Of a stretch of 64,000 nucleotides of DNA, positions 61,376-64,000 are shown one piece after another. The stretch covers positions 310,001-374,000 of the forward strand of contig JACPVF010000007.1 in the NCBI GenBank assembly GCA_016191845.1, given 5' to 3'. The first letter of the stretch is position 1, and each line of letters starts with the position of its first letter. A model generated the notes under the pieces. The model searched no databases. It saw nothing but the letters and a program-made list of their open reading frames with translations, and had not been told where the DNA came from. The DNA is from Chloroflexota bacterium. Its GTDB lineage: Bacteria; Chloroflexota; Anaerolineae; Anaerolineales; Villigracilaceae. Position numbers and translations under genes: made by a program.

Positions 61376-62341
61376 TCATTTTAGGTTTTTTGTGAAGAAA
61401 TCCAGGATCATCTGCGAAAGGCCGCCGCGGCTTGGGTCGATCGCGCCGCCCGTGGGTTTGAATCCGTGCCCCGCGTTATGGACAATAACCAACGTGGCAG
61501 GCACCCCCGTCGCGGTCAGGCGATCGTACAGAATCTGGGATTGCTCCATCGGCACAACTTCGTCCTGATCGCCTTGCAGGATAAGGAAGGGCGGGTCATC
61601 GGGTGTAATGTAGGTGATGGGGCTGGCCGATTCGAGTTGCTCCAGAAAGAAAACACGGCTGGCGTTCTGCTCCTGTTGCGGCCTGAATTCCTGGAGCAGG
61701 TCGGATGGGCCAAACATGTCGACCACGGCCTGCACGCGGCTGGAGTATTCGAGATACTGTCCCACGTCGAAGCCCGCGCTTTCGTCCGAGGTGCCCAGCA
61801 GTGACACGAGGTGTCCACCCGCCGAGCCGCCCCACACGCCAATATGCTCGGGGTCGATGTGATATTCGTCGGCGTGGGCGCGGATGGAGCGGATGGCGCA
61901 CTTCACATCTTCGATCATGGCGGGGAAGCGGTACTCGGGCGCCAGCCGATAGTTGAGCGAAAAGGCCACAAAGCCTGCCTTGACCAGCACAGGGATTTCA
62001 GGCGTGCCTGCGCCTGCGCGCTTGTCACCGCTCGTCCAGCCGCCGCCGTGGATGTAGATCACCGCGGGCACGGGCTGACTGGTATCGGCAGGGAAATAGA
62101 CATCCATCTTGACGTCCATGCCGTCCATCGTGCAGTAGGTGACATCCCGCAGCGAGGGCTGAATCCGATTTCGCAGCGGTGTGACGGACGGGTCCTCTTC
62201 GTCGGGCGGGAGGACGGAAGGCGTGACCGTTGCTTCGGCGGTCGGGACCGCTGTCATCGCAGACGCGGGTGTCTCCGCTGTGCGGGCACAAGCCAGGGAG
62301 AGGACACTGAGCAGGGCGAGAAGGAGAATGAGTCTTTTCAT
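61376..62341 (-). CDS. alpha/beta-hydrolase lipoprotein, copy 2
   Basis: A 321-residue paralogue of copy 1. Signal MKRLILLLALLSVLSLACAR (Cys18). The triad motifs are PAVIYIHGGGWTSGDKRAGA, HIGVWGGSAGGHLVSLLGTS, ILQGDQDEVVPMEQSQIL and NAGHGFKPTGG. The linker is about 40 residues shorter than in copy 1. The shared segment SAGFDVGQYLEYSSRVQAVV shows recent duplication. Same strand, 81 bases upstream of copy 1. Confidence 0.85.
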   Translation of the reverse strand: MKRLILLLALLSVLSLACARTAETPASAMTAVPTAEATVTPSVLPPDEEDPSVTPLRNRIQPSLRDVTYCTMDGMDVKMDVYFPADTSQPVPAVIYIHGGGWTSGDKRAGAGTPEIPVLVKAGFVAFSLNYRLAPEYRFPAMIEDVKCAIRSIRAHADEYHIDPEHIGVWGGSAGGHLVSLLGTSDESAGFDVGQYLEYSSRVQAVVDMFGPSDLLQEFRPQQEQNASRVFFLEQLESASPITYITPDDPPFLILQGDQDEVVPMEQSQILYDRLTATGVPATLVIVHNAGHGFKPTGGAIDPSRGGLSQMILDFFTKNLK

Positions 62342-62360
62342 GGGATCCTTGTTTTGTAAG

Positions 62361-63467
62361 TTATTTCCTTGCCATTGCTACAATATCTTCCGAGGTAACC
62401 ACGGTCAGATGTGAGGCGGCATAGGCGATGAGTTCCTCGTAAGCGGCCAGGATGGCGGCCTGGTCTTCGGGTGTGCGGGGCATGGATGGGTCAGGCGCGT
62501 TCAGATCGTATGGCGGGGATAGCGGCCTGTCCTTTTTATTCCCGCCCATCGTAAAGTAGATCGACGACCAGGCTTCCGCGCCCGAGCGATAGAAATTGTT
62601 CTCGTGAATCAACGAGGTGATGAATGGTCCCCGCGTATAGCCGTGACTGTACCACTCGGCCAATTGGCGCTGTAACAGGGCTGTCGGGTTGTACTCGTCC
62701 GCGTTGGAGCTGGACATGAAGTTCCACCAGAAGTTATCGCCGCCATCGATCTCGGTGGTGCGCGTGATGCTGAAATCGCTGGGACGCACCAGCAGCCCGT
62801 TGACATATTCAAACGGGCGATTTACCTTTGTGCCTTCCTCATGATACAGCAGGGTCATCTGCGCGCCAAGCGAAGCATAAACCCGCTGGGCCGCGTCCTT
62901 GATGCGCGGATCGTTGTTGGGTGCAGGCGCGACCACGGGCTTGTGCCCAAAGACCTGCGCTACGTAGGTGTAGCCGCCTGGACGGGAACGGTCCAGGTCG
63001 CCCGTTTCGAGGTCGAGCGCATAGGTCTCGTAATCGAGCAGAGTCTGGTACAACTCGGCATCGCTAAGGTTCTTCAAACGCGAGTCGAAACCAGTATAGA
63101 GCGGGTGTGGCGGACGGACATGGTAGCTGATGGTCATGTCCGAGTTCCTGAAGCGCTCGATCACATCAAGACGCTGCTCGGCCAAGGCACGCGTGATCTC
63201 GGCGGTAAAGTAGAAATCACCGCGCACACCGTACCTCTCGAACAGGTCTACCAGTTTGAGCAACAGGTCGGCGCTCTCGTTGGGATGGGTCCAGTCATGG
63301 ACATTGACAGCAAAGGTCACGTACGCGCCGTCATTCTGGCTGTCCACCTCGGGGAGAAGGGAATCCGTGGAAACAGGAGCAGGTGCGGGTGGGGTCTGAG
63401 TCACGGCCGGGGCACAGGCAACGACCAACAGCGGGATCAGGCCCAGGGTCAGGATCAATCGCTTCAT
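62361..63467 (-). CDS. polysaccharide-deacetylase-like lipoprotein
   Basis: A 368-residue lipoprotein, with signal MKRLILTLGLIPLLVVACAP and a short linker. The catalytic part begins YVTFAVNVHDWTHPNESADL (Asp in NVHDW) and has GVRGDFYFTAEITRALAEQR and SYHVRPPHPLYTG, which fits the start of the NodB/CE4 barrel. The metal His pair H-x(3-5)-H in its usual form is not evident, so activity is uncertain. ATG 63467 is chosen because it begins a proper lipoprotein signal. The upstream partial gene is 8 bases away. Confidence 0.55.
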   Translation of the reverse strand: MKRLILTLGLIPLLVVACAPAVTQTPPAPAPVSTDSLLPEVDSQNDGAYVTFAVNVHDWTHPNESADLLLKLVDLFERYGVRGDFYFTAEITRALAEQRLDVIERFRNSDMTISYHVRPPHPLYTGFDSRLKNLSDAELYQTLLDYETYALDLETGDLDRSRPGGYTYVAQVFGHKPVVAPAPNNDPRIKDAAQRVYASLGAQMTLLYHEEGTKVNRPFEYVNGLLVRPSDFSITRTTEIDGGDNFWWNFMSSSNADEYNPTALLQRQLAEWYSHGYTRGPFITSLIHENNFYRSGAEAWSSIYFTMGGNKKDRPLSPPYDLNAPDPSMPRTPEDQAAILAAYEELIAYAASHLTVVTSEDIVAMARK

Positions 63468-63475
63468 GCATCCCC

Positions 63476-64000
63476 CTAGCGCAGGTCGATGTCTGGGTGG
63501 GCAGACTGCCAGGCAGTGTAAGCGTCGGCCATTTCGGAGAAGGTGGCCCACTTCACTTGTCCGCTGGCGACCAGTGGGTCCACCACCTCACTCAGAAATT
63601 TCTCGAGGACAGCAAAGGGATGTTGCGGGTCGCCGCGGAATTCACCCGGATGAACCGTGAAGTGGAAGACATTGACCTTTCCCGCCTCGGCTGTCACCAG
63701 CGAAGCATACAGGCTCTGCTTGAGATATTCGAAATAGACCTCATCGCCGCCTGCTGTGTCCGAGCGGCGCATCGAAGCGAAGTCGTTCTTGTCGTACAAA
63801 CCTTCAGGCAGGAAGACTACCATGCCGTTCGGGTCATGCTGTGCAAGAAGAGAGACATCACTGCCATCGGTCCCGCCTGTGGGCCGCCAGGGGTGGATTC
63901 CCACCAAGGCCAGGTCAGTGGATTGCGTCTTGGGATTCTTCCAATCGCTGTTCACATCCAGGCCCGCGCAGGCCGCCGCCTCGAAGAGATTCGGATACAG
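63476..64000 (-). CDS. deacetylase-like protein, C-terminal part (gene leaves window)
   Basis: The open frame continues to base 64000 without a stop, so the N-terminus lies beyond the window. Visible are 174 residues including DLALVGIHPWRPTGGTDGSD, GKVNVFHFTVHPGEFRGDP and VKWATFSEMADAYTAWQSAH, like the C-terminal half of polysaccharide-deacetylase-like proteins. It is the first of four same-strand genes seen here (63476, 62361, 61376, 60239) which probably form a surface-carbohydrate operon. Confidence 0.5.
   Translation of the reverse strand: MYPNLFEAAACAGLDVNSDWKNPKTQSTDLALVGIHPWRPTGGTDGSDVSLLAQHDPNGMVVFLPEGLYDKNDFASMRRSDTAGGDEVYFEYLKQSLYASLVTAEAGKVNVFHFTVHPGEFRGDPQHPFAVLEKFLSEVVDPLVASGQVKWATFSEMADAYTAWQSAHPDIDLR

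Overview
The window is one contiguous bacterial chromosomal segment. It looks like a member of Chloroflexota, class Anaerolineae. That placement is an inference from gene content and style: GC-rich coding sequence, a mevalonate kinase, a T-box leader, many Thr/Pro-linked lipoproteins, an XPB/Ssl2-type protein with DAG kinase and GGDEF neighbours, Tat-exported DUF1800/DUF1501 proteins, and recurrent near-zero-loop intergenic palindromes. No phage, plasmid, transposase or CRISPR array was seen.

Layout. 1-8.8 kb, minus strand: 5' part of gyrA with a clear promoter, an AT-rich unknown gene that looks imported, kbl, a GT87-like membrane glycosyltransferase coupled to a helicase-associated protein, a lipid kinase and a GAF-GGDEF protein. 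8.9-12 kb, plus strand: a DprE2-like/DprE1-like epimerase pair and lipB carrying an in-frame palindromic insert. 12-15.6 kb, minus strand: a TetR-controlled redox operon. 15.7-25.8 kb, plus strand: DUF1800/DUF1501 proteins, an FHA protein, an AI-2E-type permease, a P1 peptidase and two tandem GT-C-like membrane proteins. 25.9-35.1 kb, minus strand: small membrane protein, GNAT, MEDS and HD-GYP signalling proteins, then a leucine-type T-box controlling ilvE and probably leuS, plus two tRNA-Ala genes. 35.2-42.3 kb, plus strand: a small YIDPNTG protein, alkaline-phosphatase-like enzyme, sulfotransferase, then rpoC without rpoB and with its own promoter and leader hairpin. 42.3-60.2 kb: methyltransferase, secreted beta-helix protein, PolX with a changed catalytic residue, prs, ferritin, acetyltransferases, an EamA-esterase-NUDIX cluster, a GH8 lipoprotein, a UbiA-type prenyltransferase and mevalonate kinase. 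60.2-64 kb, minus strand: a run of lipoprotein hydrolases and deacetylase-like proteins that leaves the window.

How genes fit together. The most coherent biological theme is spread over the window. prs makes PRPP, the UbiA-type enzyme resembles decaprenyl-phosphate phosphoribosyltransferase, the mevalonate kinase next to it feeds polyprenol supply, the DprE1/DprE2-like pair would epimerise polyprenyl-phosphoryl-ribose to arabinose, and a GT87-like and two GT-C-like membrane proteins could use the donor. This would be a polyprenyl-phosphate-arabinose route of the actinobacterial type outside Actinobacteria. The second theme is amino-acid control: a T-box with a CTC specifier placed before ilvE, a Leu-containing small ORF, and leuS.

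Limits. All family assignments are by eye from motifs and remembered family features. No database search, folding or alignment program was run.
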